A stretch of 64,000 nt of DNA from Kalaharituber pfeilii (GCA_015179045.1 WHUZ01000106.1:124001-188000), one strand, 5' to 3'. Shown: positions 18,687 to 29,926, numbered from the stretch's first letter. Notes: generated by a model not told the origin, from the letters alone. Program-made: numbers and translations.

Positions 18687-19544
18687 CATTACTCGCATGC
18701 CGCCTTGTAGGCTATGGCGGGGATTTAAATACATAACAACGAATAAACAGAGTATAACATCACAGAAAAAGTAAAAAACAACGTCGCAACATTCGCCCTT
18801 CGTTCGCCGGCCCCCTACCGCACGGAATTCCACACCTTTCGCTCTCGCCCTCTTTCTACCATACAGAATACCACACCCCTCGCTCGCCCTATGCTATACG
18901 GAGCAATGGGTCCCTTGCTTTTCGCTTCCTCATGCCTTTACCTCACAGCATAGTGCGCATACCGCTCTTCGCTTCCTCACCCTCTACTGTATGGAATACC
19001 GCGCTTCGCTCCATCTTCTACCATAGAGCACCATACATTCTCTCACAAGTATATAGCATATTCAGTGTGATACCTCTCAGTACAGTACCTGCTGCTTTAC
19101 ATTCTGTAAGTACTGCTTCTATCTTTCACTACTATGAGCACTGTATGCGATTTCTTAATGCATACTCTAATGGATATACTTATGAAACTAAACAGTTTCA
19201 GGAATATGTATATAGAAATCATCCGATAAAAGCAAGTGGTAATTACATGTACTTTAGACTCTACTCTTTTAAGTAATTTTTCTTGCTTACTAATAGATAA
19301 TTTTACCTAATATGTATTAGTAGTATGTAACTCGGTTAGGGGTCCCCCACCAAAATTTACCTCTCTTTAACTTAGGATAACTTTTTACAAAAATTCCTAA
19401 AATTAGAAATATGACATAGATTAATTCTTTACTCAATTCTCTTTATATCTATGAGCAGTTTTAAATTTTTTTGATTTTTGTTGCATCGGTGATCGGTGTT
19501 GAAATTTAGGATCAAAATGTGCCGGTTAAAGGTGTCCCCAACCA
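18551..19544. mobile_element. TA-flanked inverted-repeat element, 994 bp
   Basis: Ends TGGTTGGGGACGGCTTTAAC and, reversed, TGGTTGGGGACACCTTTAAC, flanked by TA on both sides (18549-18550, 19545-19546). Terminal repeats are about 26 bp. The interior is AT-rich; an open frame at 18932-19276 has no recognised domain. It looks like a non-autonomous Tc1/mariner-type element, and it hosts the tail-A insertion at 18645-18792. Confidence 0.75.
18645..18792 (-). mobile_element. 148-bp tail-A retroposon, minus strand
   Basis: Long poly(T) (about 38), ACTCGCATGCCGCCTTGTAG tail, and a 13-bp perfect duplication TCGCCCTTCGTTC (18632-18644, 18793-18805). Confidence 0.9.
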
Positions 19545-19619
19545 TATGATAACTGCTGTAGCGACTGGTGCGAGTGCTATTTTGCCTGGGCTTGGCAAAC
19601 TGGCACTTGACAGGTGTGC

Positions 19620-19945
19620 GGTGAGCCGTTTTAACATACGCAAAATAGTCTATTTTCTATGTACGCGACGAGCCCATTTGCAACGTATTTAACAGGCGCA
19701 AAATGGTCTATTTTCTACAGGCACGTCGAGTGCATTGGTGACATATTACCATGCGCACAATGGTCTCCATTGGTGATGTAGTTATCATACGAAAAATGAC
19801 CTATTATCTACATGCGCGATGAGGACATTTTTGACACATTTACCATGCAGAAAATAGTCTATTTCCATATGCGCGACGAGAGCATTTTCGACCTATTTAC
19901 CATATGCAAAATGGTCTATGATGAGGGCATTTGTGACGTATTTAC
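19620..19945 (+). repeat. 58-bp satellite cluster (continues at 20251-20330)
   Basis: About five units, plus orientation, interrupted by the MITE at 19948-20248. Confidence 0.8.
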
Positions 19946-19947
19946 TA

Positions 19948-20248
19948 GACAAAAAAATAAGTATTTGGACAGGGGATAGATGCATAGTATGCGCTGTGCG
20001 GTATTCGGCATATTTTGGTATGCTTGGCGGTAAAACAGGCCCAAATTCATTATGTCAGCTGTCCAAATTTCATCACGTCAGCTGTCCAAATACTTTCTTA
20101 CATAATGAATTTGGACACCCTATTACGAAATTTGGACTGTCTTATGGCTATCACCAGCCAAGCATACGAAAATATGGTAGTTTCTGCCGAATACTGCATG
20201 GGGCATAAATATGCATTTATCCCCTGTCCAAATACTTATTTTTCTGTC
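19948..20248. mobile_element. TA-flanked MITE T1 (301 bp)
   Basis: Near-palindromic ends: AATAAGTATTTGGACAGGGG and CCCCTGTCCAAATACTTATT. TA lies on both sides (19946-19947, 20249-20250). A second copy is at 46090-46408. No coding capacity; Tc1/mariner-type by target site. Confidence 0.88.
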
Positions 20249-20414
20249 TAGGTAGTACCATCTCTATTTTCAACATGCGCGACGAGGGCGTTTGCGACGT
20301 ATTTGCCACGCATGCTATTTTACCTGCCCTTGGCAAACTGGGGCCGGCTTCTCACCTGATACAGGTGCGGGAAGGGTGGAAATCACATTGCGGCCCTTGC
20401 GTCATGGGTAAGGG

Positions 20415-20655
20415 TTTTTTTGGAGGTGGATGACGAAGGGTGGAAAACGGTGTACACGGATAGCAGCAGAATAGAATGCAGGGCAGGCGTAGGCCACTAG
20501 TAGGAGGAAACGGCAAAATCTAGCTACTGATCATATCGTACTCACAGGTAGCGATCATGAGACTATAGAGCATCACGGATGCGAAACCGACCCCTGATGG
20601 ATGGAGCCATATACTCTGGAAGGCTTGCGAAGTGGGGGGCGAACCAAGGGGCCCT
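20415..20655 (+). pseudogene. LINE-A fragment A2, left half (RNase H)
   Basis: Encodes VDDEGWKTVYTDSSRIECRA, an RNase H start with the first catalytic Asp in TDSSR, followed by decayed sequence ending GRLAKWGANQGA. The retroposon at 20656-22946 splits it; the rest resumes at 22960. Confidence 0.75.
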
Positions 20656-20882
20656 CACTTTGACAGGACGAGCACTTGGAAGCCACTCCGCAAATACAAC
20701 GTCCCCCCAGCGAAACCTACATAGATCGAAAGTGCTCAGTGCGCTGAGTCTTTTGATCTAATTTTCATTCCAAAATACCCAACTCCTCAAGTTTCCCCCT
20801 TGGGGTGAAGTTTCAAGGACATATTCAGCTCCCTACTCCGTTGCCAGCACACCAACATCCCTGACTTCTTGGCACTCCCACC

Positions 20883-22804
20883 ATGGATCGGACCAATAGA
20901 TTCATGGCATTGGGCAGCCCAGCACCAAAAAACATACCCGCAGGTGCCAAAATAACTCTGGCCAGAAGTACCCGTCTCGAGGCCTCACTATACAAGTCTA
21001 TTAGCGCACGACTTGGTGGAGTCAACATGACCTATATGCTTGAAGCAGTGAGAGAAGTCATTGACCACATTGACCAATGTATAGAAGACCAAATGACAAG
21101 ACCAAACTTCGAACCAACGAACAGGTTCCTGGAGGAACTCCGAGTCTTACACCGGTATACCAACGTCCTTGCAACAAGAGTAGGAGGGTACACATGTACA
21201 GACCGGCATGCAGATATTGTGAAGCATGACTCTAAGGAAAGGGAAACACAAACCGAACCAGAGATACCACCACGGCTGTCATATGCAGCAATTATCTCTC
21301 AAAACATTCCACCAACACCACCGGCCCCTAAAAAGTCTTCCACCCCCTCAGCGCAACCATTAATGAAGGGCAAGAAGGTACCCACGGCCCCCATTCCAAC
21401 AAATGGGCAGTCTTCGAAGCCCTCAAAAGCTTCGGAAAAGGCTACAGAAAAGATGACACCTCCCATCTCCACAGTGTTCCCAACCGGCCAGGCCGCCCAG
21501 GCTGGTCCAGGCCGCCCAGGCCGTCCAGGCCATTCAGGCCGTTCAAGCAATTTCAGGGGCAGGAGGGCTGGTTACGAGGCTATTTCAGGGGCCACCTTCA
21601 GGTTACTTGGACACGGATTTAATATGAACCTTTCAATATTTTCGGATAACTATCTAGACTTTTTTTTATTGAGCAGCGCTTTTCGCAGGTATTCAGGTAA
21701 GTAATTTTTTTTTGTATCGCTTGACTATATACTAATTTCTTATTAGTATTGCAGGGAGACAGACATTCCAACCACCGTTACTGGCGATGATGATTCCTTT
21801 AGTATTCTCCTATTTTTCACTCTCCATAGTACAGTTCAAGTTTTGACCTTGCATCGACGATTCCCTGCAGTCCAATCTGATGCCGATATTGAGTCTTCTG
21901 GAATTTGGGTTACAAAAATCTGGTGCGACAAAGTTGGATTTGACACAATGGTGAAGATGTGCATGGCTAATGGAAAGCGATACTGGCGGTGTAAAATCAG
22001 CAAACAAAATCCTAAACATTAGAGAATGAGGTATACGTAGAATTTAGAGTACGTTCTGTATATAGCTAGCTACTGTATAACTTAACTCACACTGCAGCCT
22101 GAATGGCCTGGACCGGCCTGAATGGCCTGAATGGCCTGAATGGCCTGAATGGCCTGGACCGGCCTGGGCGGCCTGGGCCGGCCTGAAACATTCAGGCCGC
22201 CTGGACCGGCGCGGGCGGACCTCACGGCCGGCCAGGCCATACCCTTGGCCTGGCCTGGCCGGCCCGTTGGGAACACTGCATCTCCATACAAAACCAAAAA
22301 TTACCTCCCACGCAAGAAGTCAACAAACCACAGACCGGGAAGCGACAATTGAGCCTGCCTCAGTCCGGTCGCGCAATTGTGGTACATGGAATTGCAACAA
22401 CCAAAAAGCTGGGAAAGGTTAGGGACTGGATGGAGAAGGCGAACCCATGGATGGGGAGTATAGTTGCAGCCCAATGGTTGTTGAAGAAGGAGAGGAGGGA
22501 AGGGAAGAAGACCAGCTCGGTCGTAATCTACCTAAAAGGGGAGGTAGAGTCGGATGGTCAAAAACTAGCGAAGGTAAGGTTGTCTGGGAGATGGCTACAC
22601 TCGGAATTGTACGAGTGGAATAGAGTGGGTACAAGAGAGAAGGGGAAGGAGCTAGATGACAGGATGGACATGGATGAAGCAGTGGTAGAGGAGAAGGAAG
22701 AGTGCTCCGACAGATGCGAAGGGAGGATCATCTGCGGTAACCTCTTTAGCTACGAAATCAACTGCCCAAGACATGGACGTTCTTACATCACGCCATTTCG
22801 TTGA
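20883..22804 (+). pseudogene. HAL-B ORF1-like protein, split by hAT insertion
   Basis: Starts at MDRTNRFMALGS. The N-terminal part (to 21471) has a helical region, then a Pro/Ser/Lys linker; the C-terminal part (22287-22804) has an RRM-like pattern AIVVHGIATTKKLGKVRDWM, TSSVVIYLKG and GRWLHSELYEW. If the hAT element and one 8-bp duplication are ignored, both parts are in the same frame (368 codons) with no stop. Such domains are typical of the first protein of Tad1-like LINEs, which binds element RNA; that function is inferred. No CCHC knuckle is present, unlike LINE-B ORF1. Confidence 0.8.
21472..22278. mobile_element. Non-autonomous hAT-1 element (807 bp)
   Basis: Ends CAGTGTTCCCAACCGGCCAG and GGCCCGTTGGGAACACTG, with a perfect 8-bp duplication CATCTCCA (21464-21471, 22279-22286). 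Subterminal regions are packed with GGCCTGAATGGCCTGGACC motifs. The interior has an intron-like stretch (GTAAGTAATTTT to TATTGCAG, about 21700-21751) and a fragment ending GKRYWRCKIS, reminiscent of a BED-finger start of hAT transposases. A truncated relative is at 25193-25745. Confidence 0.88.
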
Positions 22805-22959
22805 TGTCATATCAGGGGACGTGTTTGTATGTAGTTGCACAGGTGCCTGTCTCCGGGCCATAAGGACTTCGGTCCAGGGACCCTGCCATGGCGAACAGCT
22901 GCAAGCGGGGTTACGTGAAATAAAATAAAAAAAAAAAAAAAAAAAAACCAAGGGGCCCT

Positions 22960-23420
22960 AGACGTGGCTGTGGGTGAACAACTCAAGGGCCTGAAGGGCA
23001 ACGAAGAGGCGGACCAGGCTGCGAGGCTGGCGACTTTTCTCCCCTACCAGGACGAGATGGTAATGGAGGTGGGAATATATCCGAATGATAGCCAATGTGC
23101 AACGCGCACAGGAAAGGAACAGACTGGGTTTGAACTATAGACCTTTACAGATGGGTAGTTTGGTATGCACCTTGGGAGGCCTGACAGGAGGAAAAGGCCT
23201 CAGGGCATGGAGACACAAAGTTGGCAAGGCAGATAGCCCGGAATGCAGTTTTTTTTTTTTTTTTTTTTTTTTTTTTCCCATTACTCGCATGCCACCTTGT
23301 AGGCTATGGTGTGGTTATAGGTACATAGGAGATAACTAAACAGAATGCAGGTGGTGTGGGATGGAAGAGGAGACAAATGGCACACATCTGGGGCAGGTGC
23401 GAGGTGTGGAGGATATTGCG
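22960..23420 (+). pseudogene. LINE-A fragment A2, right half (RNase H end, zinc finger)
   Basis: Continues the 20415-20655 frame: GNEEADQAARLATF (last RNase H motif) and RAQERNRLGLNYRPL, then, after the nested 23249-23342 insert, ECRWCGMEEETNGTHL, the C-terminal zinc finger. Ends in the hAT-like sequence near 23420. Confidence 0.8.
23249..23342 (-). mobile_element. 94-bp tail-A retroposon, minus strand
   Basis: Poly(T) 23249-23276, ACTCGCATGCCACCTTGTAG tail, flanked by GAATGCAG (23241-23248, 23343-23350). It interrupts the zinc-finger codons of LINE-A2. Confidence 0.88.
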
Positions 23421-24539
23421 GCCTGCGACGAACTGGCCAATTCTTCAGTGGATGGGCCGACCCAGCCCACATGGGAACACTGCCTCAGCTTAAATACCAC
23501 TAGGTACCTCCTGGTGCCACCAAATTTAAGTATAGGCTAGCGTGCCATTGCTATTGGTATAATTGATAAGCGAGTTACTGCCTGCTAGCCTAGCACAGCC
23601 CCCTTAGTGTTAAACTGCCACTAGAACTTAGTTGCTATGGGGATGCGCAATTCATTACTGACCACTGGAAAGTCACTACTATAAGTAGCGTTGCTACAGT
23701 ACAATAGACAATGTATTGAATTTGTGCTGCGCTTCTAGATTTCTAAAGGGTAACAATAGTCATATGCATGTTTCTATGCACTAAGCGGCGATAGGAATGT
23801 TACTAGGTATACCCTAGGTATTTCTCTTGCTCTGTGCAAAATTTCACAGTGGTATCTATATAGACAGAGATATCCGGAATCCTCCGCCTTTGTCGATATT
23901 GAAATCTGGAGGTAACAGGGATTGCGTAAAGGCCAAGCCGCTGATTTGCGGTCCACAGAAGTGTACGCTTACGAAGAACAAGCATCTACTCTAAGCAAGT
24001 TTTATCATTCTGCTATATAAAAAAACTCAACAACCCCAAGGTAATGCTACACTACGAGTTCTTATCCGATTGATATGATTCCTGCAGTATTGGAAAGCGA
24101 AATTAGGTAGTTTCAGGGCACTCTACCATTTATTAGGTTTGTCCATGTGCATTATTACAAATTTGTAATGCAAATGTAAGGTAAAACTTCCGCTGCATTT
24201 GTGGCCTCTACTTTGTTTTTCAAATATTATATAAGAATATTTAGTTATATTAAATATTTGTTATTTTAAAATATAATTAAAGCTTATAGTAAAAATTAGT
24301 GACTGATTTCTAGTCCTTTTTAAACTTTGAAACATGAATTTTTAGTAGTATATAGCTAGTATTAGAATTAGTAAAATTCTTTTAAGTTTTCTAGTAGTAG
24401 AGATATTAGTATAGATTAAGCTAGTAGATTAGTTATAAATCTTATCTTGAGCTCAGTGGAGTGGTGTTTGGTGGAAAAGTCTTCACTAAAGAGGACGTGT
24501 TGCCTTTATATCTTGGGATGCAGTACTCTTCATCTTTCT
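23421..24539. other. hAT-like terminus and AT-rich spacer
   Basis: GGGAACACTG at about 23473-23482 resembles the hAT-1 end, and the surrounding 250 bp is related, reversed, to 11160-11410. From 23700 to 24539 the sequence is AT-rich with no recognisable gene, RNA or repeat. Confidence 0.45.
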
Positions 24540-24693
24540 TTTTTTTGGTGGAGTCACGTAACCCGCATACAGACTACCACTATGGCAGGGACCCATATAC
24601 CCGGGTCGGGTAAGAAACAACTAACTACAAATTCTACATACCCCTTGAGCACTCTTTTTTTTTTTTTTTTTTTTTTTTTCACGTGACCCCGCG
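24540..24693 (-). mobile_element. Two short tail-B fragments, minus strand
   Basis: A degenerate reversed tail B lies at 24540-24610 (TCACGTAACCCGCATACAGA, TATGGCAGGGACCC). A younger one follows at 24654-24693: 26 T, then CACGTGACCCCGCGTC, with AGCACTC on both sides. 24611-24653 between them is target sequence. Confidence 0.7.
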
Positions 24694-25027
24694 TCAGCAC
24701 TCAGTACCCCTTGTCCCCGGCTACCCCAGATCGAGGCAGGCAAACCAGTACTCGACTGGGTCGCCCTCCACGCCTTCTTCTCGCCATAGCACTTAGGGCG
24801 GCACGCGAGTATTGATATATATATAAAAAAAAAAATCCACGCCTTCTTGCTTCCACCTTTTCTCCTCTAGGTCCTCCCAGGATTGCCAGGTGGCTTGCAC
24901 CCCATCTTTATCCTTCCTCTGGGGCCGCCCCAGCCTAGCACACCTGAATACCATGTGCTCAGCACTCCACACCTCTCCACAGGCGCATTGCGTCTCCTTA
25001 CCACTGATCTTCCTCCTCCACGAATTA
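24694..25027 (-). pseudogene. LINE-A fragment A3 (C-terminal zinc finger)
   Basis: Minus-strand frame ISGKETQCACGEVWSAEHM...VFRC, a CCHC-type finger like those ending other LINE ORF2 proteins here. It is interrupted by a 56-bp tail-A insertion (24780-24835) with a TCCACGCCTTCTT duplication on each side, and cut at 25027 by the pogo-like MITE. Confidence 0.72.
24780..24835 (+). mobile_element. 56-bp tail-A insertion
   Basis: CTCGCCATAGCACTTAGGGC, GGCACGCGAGTATTGATAT and A-run; target duplication TCCACGCCTTCTT (24767-24779, from 24836). Confidence 0.88.
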
Positions 25028-25190
25028 CAGTCAAACCTGTTATATTGGATAAGGGCGGGACCGGCGGGTTTTATCCAATAAGACAGAATATCCAATAATC
25101 CCCACTCACCCAATTGGTTTGGGCCAGCAAAGTTAATCCAATAAGACGGGTTATCCAATATGACAGGATCCAATATGAGAAGTTTGACTG
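25028..25190. mobile_element. Pogo-like MITE (163 bp)
   Basis: Ends CAGTCAAACCTGTTATATTG and, reversed, CAGTCAAACTTCTCATATTG, with TA on each side (25026-25027, 25191-25192). The CAGTCAAACC end and TA target are typical of pogo/Fot-type Tc1-mariner elements. Non-coding; repeated TTATCCAATA motifs inside. Confidence 0.85.
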
Positions 25191-25192
25191 TA

Positions 25193-25745
25193 AAGCTTTC
25201 TATATCCTCGGATAGTTATCTAGACTTTTTACTGAATAGCATTTTTCGCAGGTAATTTTAAGTATCTCTTGACAGTATACTAATGTCCTTTGTTGGTACA
25301 GGATGGAGGCAGATATTCCAACCACCAGTACCGGAGATACTCTTGATGACGACTCCTTCAGTGATCTTCTCCCTCGATAGTGCATTTCAAGTTTTGATCT
25401 TGCATTCGACAATTCCCTGCAGTCAACCTGATGTCGAAATCGAGTCTTCTGGAATTTGGGCTACAAAAATTTGGTGCGACGGAGTTGGATCTCGCAGCAT
25501 GGTGAACCAGTGCATGATAATGGAAAGCGACACTAGCGGTGCAAATTCTGCAAGCGAAATCCTAATCATTAGAGAGCAAGGTATATGTATAAGTTAGAGT
25601 AAATTCTGTCTATAGCTACTATATAACTTAACTCACCACTGCAATCTGAATGGCCTGAATGGCCTGAATGGCCTGGAGCGGCCTGAAACATTCAGGCTGC
25701 CTGGACCGGCCCAGGCCTGGATTTCTATGGCCGTTGAGAACACTG
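25193..25745. mobile_element. hAT-2, truncated relative of hAT-1
   Basis: Shares GATAGTTATCTAGAC, the intron-like segment ending TTGGTACAG, a MEADIPTTSTGDT-like stretch, GAATGGCCTGAATGGCCTGG repeats and the terminal GAGAACACTG with hAT-1. The left end is missing at the MITE border. Flanking 25746-26350 holds no feature I recognise. Confidence 0.75.
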
Positions 25746-26363
25746 CCTCAGATAGCCACTATTGCGTCAACCTCGTCCGCAACTTGGTGGAAGGGTAGTA
25801 TGGATATCATCCAAAGCGGCCGGCCGACTTAGGAAAGCACCGAGAGGCATGGAGGCAGAGCTGGGGGGGTATGGGTGGAGGGACATCGGGGTATTGAGGG
25901 GAACGACAGGGCAGCCAGGGCAGCTAAAGTTGGGGCCGACCCACTTTACTAGGAGGAGTTCAAAACAGAAGGGGCAGCTGACAACGGTGATGACACACGG
26001 GTACAGCAGGAATAAAGTGGTGAAGTTGCCGTAACCCTGGGCAGTTGCAGGTGGGGGACAGGACGACTTACCTATAGCCACCTGTTGACAGCGAAGAGAC
26101 CCTGGAGTAACTGGTTGAAGAAAACCGCAATGTAGACGGTATAAAGATACGGATGCGGCGGCAGCGTACTGGATGGGTGTCAGTGATGGCGGGGGCGAGG
26201 ATCCGACATGGGAGGAACTGAGGAATTTCGCCGGCACCGAAGAAAGAAGAAGCGGACGGGATTAAGGGGTTCGTAGAAGCGGCAGTTGAGGCTCTACTCT
26301 GAGTGGCAGTGGTAGGGGGCGGTGGGAGTTGTGTCACTCATGTACATAGCTACATAGCCTCTC

Positions 26364-26598
26364 AGGAGGATGAGAGGAGGGGCTGAAAGCCTCACACATC
26401 CGGACAAAGACATCAACATGGCGGAGATATTGGACTGGGCGGGGAAAGAGTAAACTTGGGACTCAGAGCGGGCGGGGATATCTCAGTTTTTCATATTATT
26501 CTTTTCATTCTCATTTCACATTATGTATCTAAAACATCGCCATAGCCCTCGAGGCGGCATGCGATTAATGAAATAAAAAAAAAAAAAAAAAAAAAAAA
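26364..26598 (+). mobile_element. LINE-A fragment A4 (3' end, 235 bp)
   Basis: Perfect 13-bp target duplication TACATAGCCTCTC (26351-26363, 26599-26611). The last codons read NMAEILDWAGKE, followed by 3' UTR, tail A and poly(A). Confidence 0.88.
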
Positions 26599-26611
26599 TA
26601 CATAGCCTCTC

Positions 26612-27251
26612 TTTCATACACGTTAGTCGTGTTTCGTCCTAGTCCAGAAGGGCTGCATACGGACTAAAAAAGGGGGTGGCTCATGACTCGAGACACCATA
26701 GTATTCCACAACCATGGTTTGATTTATAGAGTCCATAGCGTCCCCTTGACATTTTCTGACGTTTAGGCATTTACGTTGTAAGCCAGACAGACAGTATCCA
26801 CTACTGCCTTTCGATGGACCGGAGCGGTGAGAACTGGCGGAAACGAATGTACGACCAAATGCGAGTGCGAGTGCGAAAGCGTGGGTGCCAAAAGAGAAGA
26901 GAAGTGAAGATTGTTGATTGTATCTGCTACAGTGCAGGAAGTCTATATATATATGATATCCATGAACATCTCACGTGCTGCCGCTATCTCTACTTGCTAT
27001 CCATGCCAAGCGTGCCTTTACACCATTCCGTCGTCGTCACCACAACCTGCGGCCTGCTCTTCTTGTGCCTTCTTTAGGGAAAATACCGGGAAAGCAAGAA
27101 GATATAGATACACAGCCACAGACGGATGCTGCCAAGACTTTCAAGTGGGGCAGGTCATCGAATGGATTCCAAGACAACGGAGCGTCTAGAATGGCTGAAA
27201 AGCTCACCGCGACGAAAGGAGGCCACCGAAGTTTGTAACTTGAACTGAGGC
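26612..27251. other. Spacer without recognised gene
   Basis: No domain, RNA gene or tandem repeat recognised. The part after about 27080 may be the decayed upstream end of the LINE fragment that follows. Confidence 0.4.
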
Positions 27252-28155
27252 TTGAAAAGAACATGCCCCTGCTGTCTGCGGCAGACTGGGGGATCACCAC
27301 CCAGACTGCACGAGAGTGAAACCACGACCCCAGGGGGCACCACAGCGCAGCGACCGATCATGATCACAGTCGCATACCAGAATGTGGGGAGGTCGGTGCT
27401 GGGGACGGACCTCGCGTTACAAGAGGCGGCAGGTGAAGGAGTAGCCATTCTTTTTATCGGAGAAAACTGGAAGGCACCGGGACGGGGGACGACATTTCAC
27501 CCAGCATACGCAACAACATATATACCAACGGAGGACCGAAAACTTGTGGCTTACAGTACGTAAGGAAGGATAAGTTTTTTTTTTTGTTTTTTTTTATCAA
27601 TACTCGCTTGCCGCCTGTAAGGCCATGGCGAGGTATTATGTTAAATACATAGGTCATACTAGTAATGTTCACTGAACAGAAAGGAAAGAAAACCTAGTCC
27701 CCCGTTCTGTCCTCTCCCAACATCTCCATCAGCCCCTGTAGCGGATCATCCTCCCCTTCCCCGCGTTTTGGTGGTTTCCGAATTGCTGCCATGCCACCTG
27801 GCCATCTCTTCTGCCACGCTCTGCAATCGTTCAGCAAATGTCCAGTGGTCTCCTCCGCCTCTCCGCACCACCTGCACTCCGGGTCTGTCGCCTCCCCTAT
27901 GTGGTATCTCCAGGCGCGTAAGCCTTTCGCCCCCAGCAACCCCGCTAGTCGTGACACCTGAGCACCAAGTCTATCCAGGGGCCGGTATGTCAGGCCCAGC
28001 CGGTTTCTCTCTCGTGCTCTCTCCCGCTTTGCCTCCTGTCTTATCCCTGCTTCTGTTACCACCTCTGTTGCCTGCTCTAATGCTGTGGAAGGATAAGTTG
28101 AACAGCATCAAGGTGGATGGGAAGGACGGACACGTAACAGTTCAGATGAAAGGAG
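27252..28155 (+). pseudogene. LINE fragment A5: start of ORF2 endonuclease
   Basis: A CPCCLRQTGGSP segment runs into an ATG at 27360 (MITVAYQNVGRSV), then ILFIGENWKAPGRGTTFHPAY and RKLVAYS, matching the N-terminal motifs of the exonuclease-endonuclease-phosphatase domain that nicks target DNA in Tad1-like LINEs. Interrupted at 27575-28086 by a reversed LINE-A tail, it resumes for about 20 codons and ends in a tandem repeat. Catalytic C-terminal motifs are absent. Confidence 0.75.
27575..28086 (-). pseudogene. LINE-A fragment A6 (zinc-finger end, minus strand)
   Basis: Poly(T) then reversed tail A (ACTCGCTTGCCGCCTGTAAG). Encodes RERNRLGLTYRPLDRLGA and the finger CRWCGEAEETTGHLLNDC, very close to A1. 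Perfect 11-bp duplication GGAAGGATAAG (27564-27574, 28087-28097). Confidence 0.9.
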
Positions 28156-28223
28156 ACTCCCAGAGCCACCCCAGAGCTACTCAGGATCTTCAGAACCACT
28201 CCAGAGCTACTCCAGAGCTACTT
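28156..28223. repeat. 30-bp CCAGAGC minisatellite, left part
   Basis: Units of CCAGAGCTACTC type; continues after the solo LTR at 28996-29450. Confidence 0.8.
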
Positions 28224-28995
28224 GTTACGGGCGTGAGGGGCTAGGCTCCGGTGGGCGCTGGAAGGCACCGGATGTTACGGCTACGGAAGAGTGTATACGG
28301 CGGGCTGGAGTCGCTACGGAGGTTTGTGTACGGCGGTGCCGGAGTCGCCACGGAAGTGTGTATACGGCGGGTCGGAATGGCTACGGAGGTGTGTATACGG
28401 CGGGCCGAATGGGCAGCTGTTTGGCGTGGAGCGCGCAGCGGAGCGGAGCGATTCACGGGCGTAGAAAGGAAACGATAGGTTTCAGAGTTTATAGAGAAAC
28501 TTAGAACACCGCTAGTGTCTTGATTTCTTTTAACTATGCTATCGCCAGCCGGCGCTTATATAGACTTCAGCGCAGTCATACATAACTAGTCAACAAATGA
28601 ATAAATGACTGGCAACGCGGCGATTCCTTATCAATGCCAATACCTGTGGTAATAGGCACACGTAACCGAAACATGCAAAAATAGTACGGGACAAAGATAA
28701 CGAATGTACTAATGCATGTGCGTATATTAATAAAGCTTTCGTAAGTAGAGTGCATGCATCAAGCTGCCAGGGTTTCGAATGACACACACTTCCGTAGTAC
28801 TACCCTATCTAAAAAATACGAGAATCAACAGCCAAGCCTAACGGGTGATCAGTCCGGTCAGTCAGCATTGGTCTTATGTTCGATTTCAGGGTAAGCGTTA
28901 TCCCCTTGGCGGGTAAGTCTTCACCTTAGCCGTGACAGCTAGTAGTAGTGGAACCCTTGCCCCTTGGCGGGTAAGTTTCCACCTTAGCCGTAACA
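28224..28995 (+). repeat. Solo LTR-D (772 bp)
   Basis: TGTTACGGGCGTGAG start, CCTTAGCCGTAACA end, and a perfect 5-bp duplication CTACT (28219-28223, 28996-29000). Contains a short GGAGTCGCTACGGAGG-type minisatellite (28290-28410), a TATA-like CTTATATAGAC near 28555, and CCCTTGGCGGGTAAG twice near the 3' end. Related copies: 10528-10692, 11470-13451 (reversed), 63591-64000. Confidence 0.9.
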
Positions 28996-29450
28996 CTACT
29001 CAAGACTTTCAGAGCCAACTCAGAGTCACTCAAGACTGTCAAAGCCACTCTAGAGCCACCCCAGAGCCACTCCAAAGCTACTTAAGACTCCCGAGTCAAC
29101 TTAAAGCCAACTAAAACTGCCAGAGCCACTCTAGAGCCACTCCAGAGCTAGTCTAGAGCCACCCAAGACTCCTAGAGCCAACCCAGAGCCACTCAAGACT
29201 TCCAGAGCTACCTCAGAGGTACTTAAGACTCCCAGAGCCACTCCAGAGCTACTCTAGAGCCACTCAAGACTCTCAGACTCACTTCAGAGCCACGCAAGAC
29301 TTCCAAAGCCACTTCAAAACTACTCAAAACTCTCAAAGCCACTTTAGAGCTACTCAAGACCCCCACAGCCACTCCAGAGTCACCCAAGACCCTCACAGCT
29401 ACTCCAGAGCCACCTAAGACCCTCACAGCCACTGCAGAGCTACCCAAGTA
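28996..29450. repeat. 30-bp CCAGAGC minisatellite, right part
   Basis: About fifteen degenerate units with CTCAAGACTCCCAGAGCCAC. It shows the solo LTR landed within one array. Confidence 0.85.
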
Positions 29451-29564
29451 GCCCCCCACCCGCGAGTCATCTATAGAGCGGGGGGTTAGGGGGTCGCCCA
29501 TACAAAATTTCAGTCGCCGGCCGGGTGTGTGCCAGTGGTATTTTCTTTTAACCCTTGTCATGCG

Positions 29565-29880
29565 GCATGAATTGAACTAAAGTTGGACGTTTTTTTTTCA
29601 TGCTAGCATTGGTATTGCTGATGCTAGCCATAAATGGGGGGCTTTTTTTCGACGCCGTCCAAAAACGGGGGACTTTTTTCGACGCCGTCCGAAAATGGGG
29701 GGCTTTTTTTCGACGCTGTCCGAAAATGGAGGGCTTTTTTTCGATGCAGGCCCAAAATGGGAGGGTTTTTTTTCGACGCAGGCCCAAAATTGGTTTGATC
29801 CTGGCCGAAATTAAAATCGCTAGCATAGATATCACATATCTTATTTTTTATCATATTACGGCCCTTGCTTTATACCCGTA
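29565..29880. repeat. 32-bp TTTTTTCGACGC tandem repeat
   Basis: Five units of GGGGGGCTTTTTTTCGACGC plus CGTCCGAAAAT. Related single units occur at 39480-39600 and 40190-40310, each followed by GGTGGAAATCACATTGGGGC. Confidence 0.8.
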
Positions 29881-29926
29881 GCACATTTTGCCCAAACAAA
29901 ATATCCTGAAAACTAGCTCATCGTGA

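Larger units (their letters stand above)
20656..22946 (+). mobile_element. ORF1-only retroposon HAL-B with tail B
   Basis: Flanked by a perfect 13-bp target duplication ACCAAGGGGCCCT (20643-20655, 22947-22959). Its 5' UTR (GACGAGCACTTGGAAGCCAC, AAACCTACATAGATCGAAAG) matches that of HAL-3 at 57486-57280. Then comes a single ORF1-like gene, a short 3' UTR, CCTGTCTCCGGGCC, tail B and poly(A). There is no endonuclease or RT. A hAT element (21472-22278) sits inside. Confidence 0.88.
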
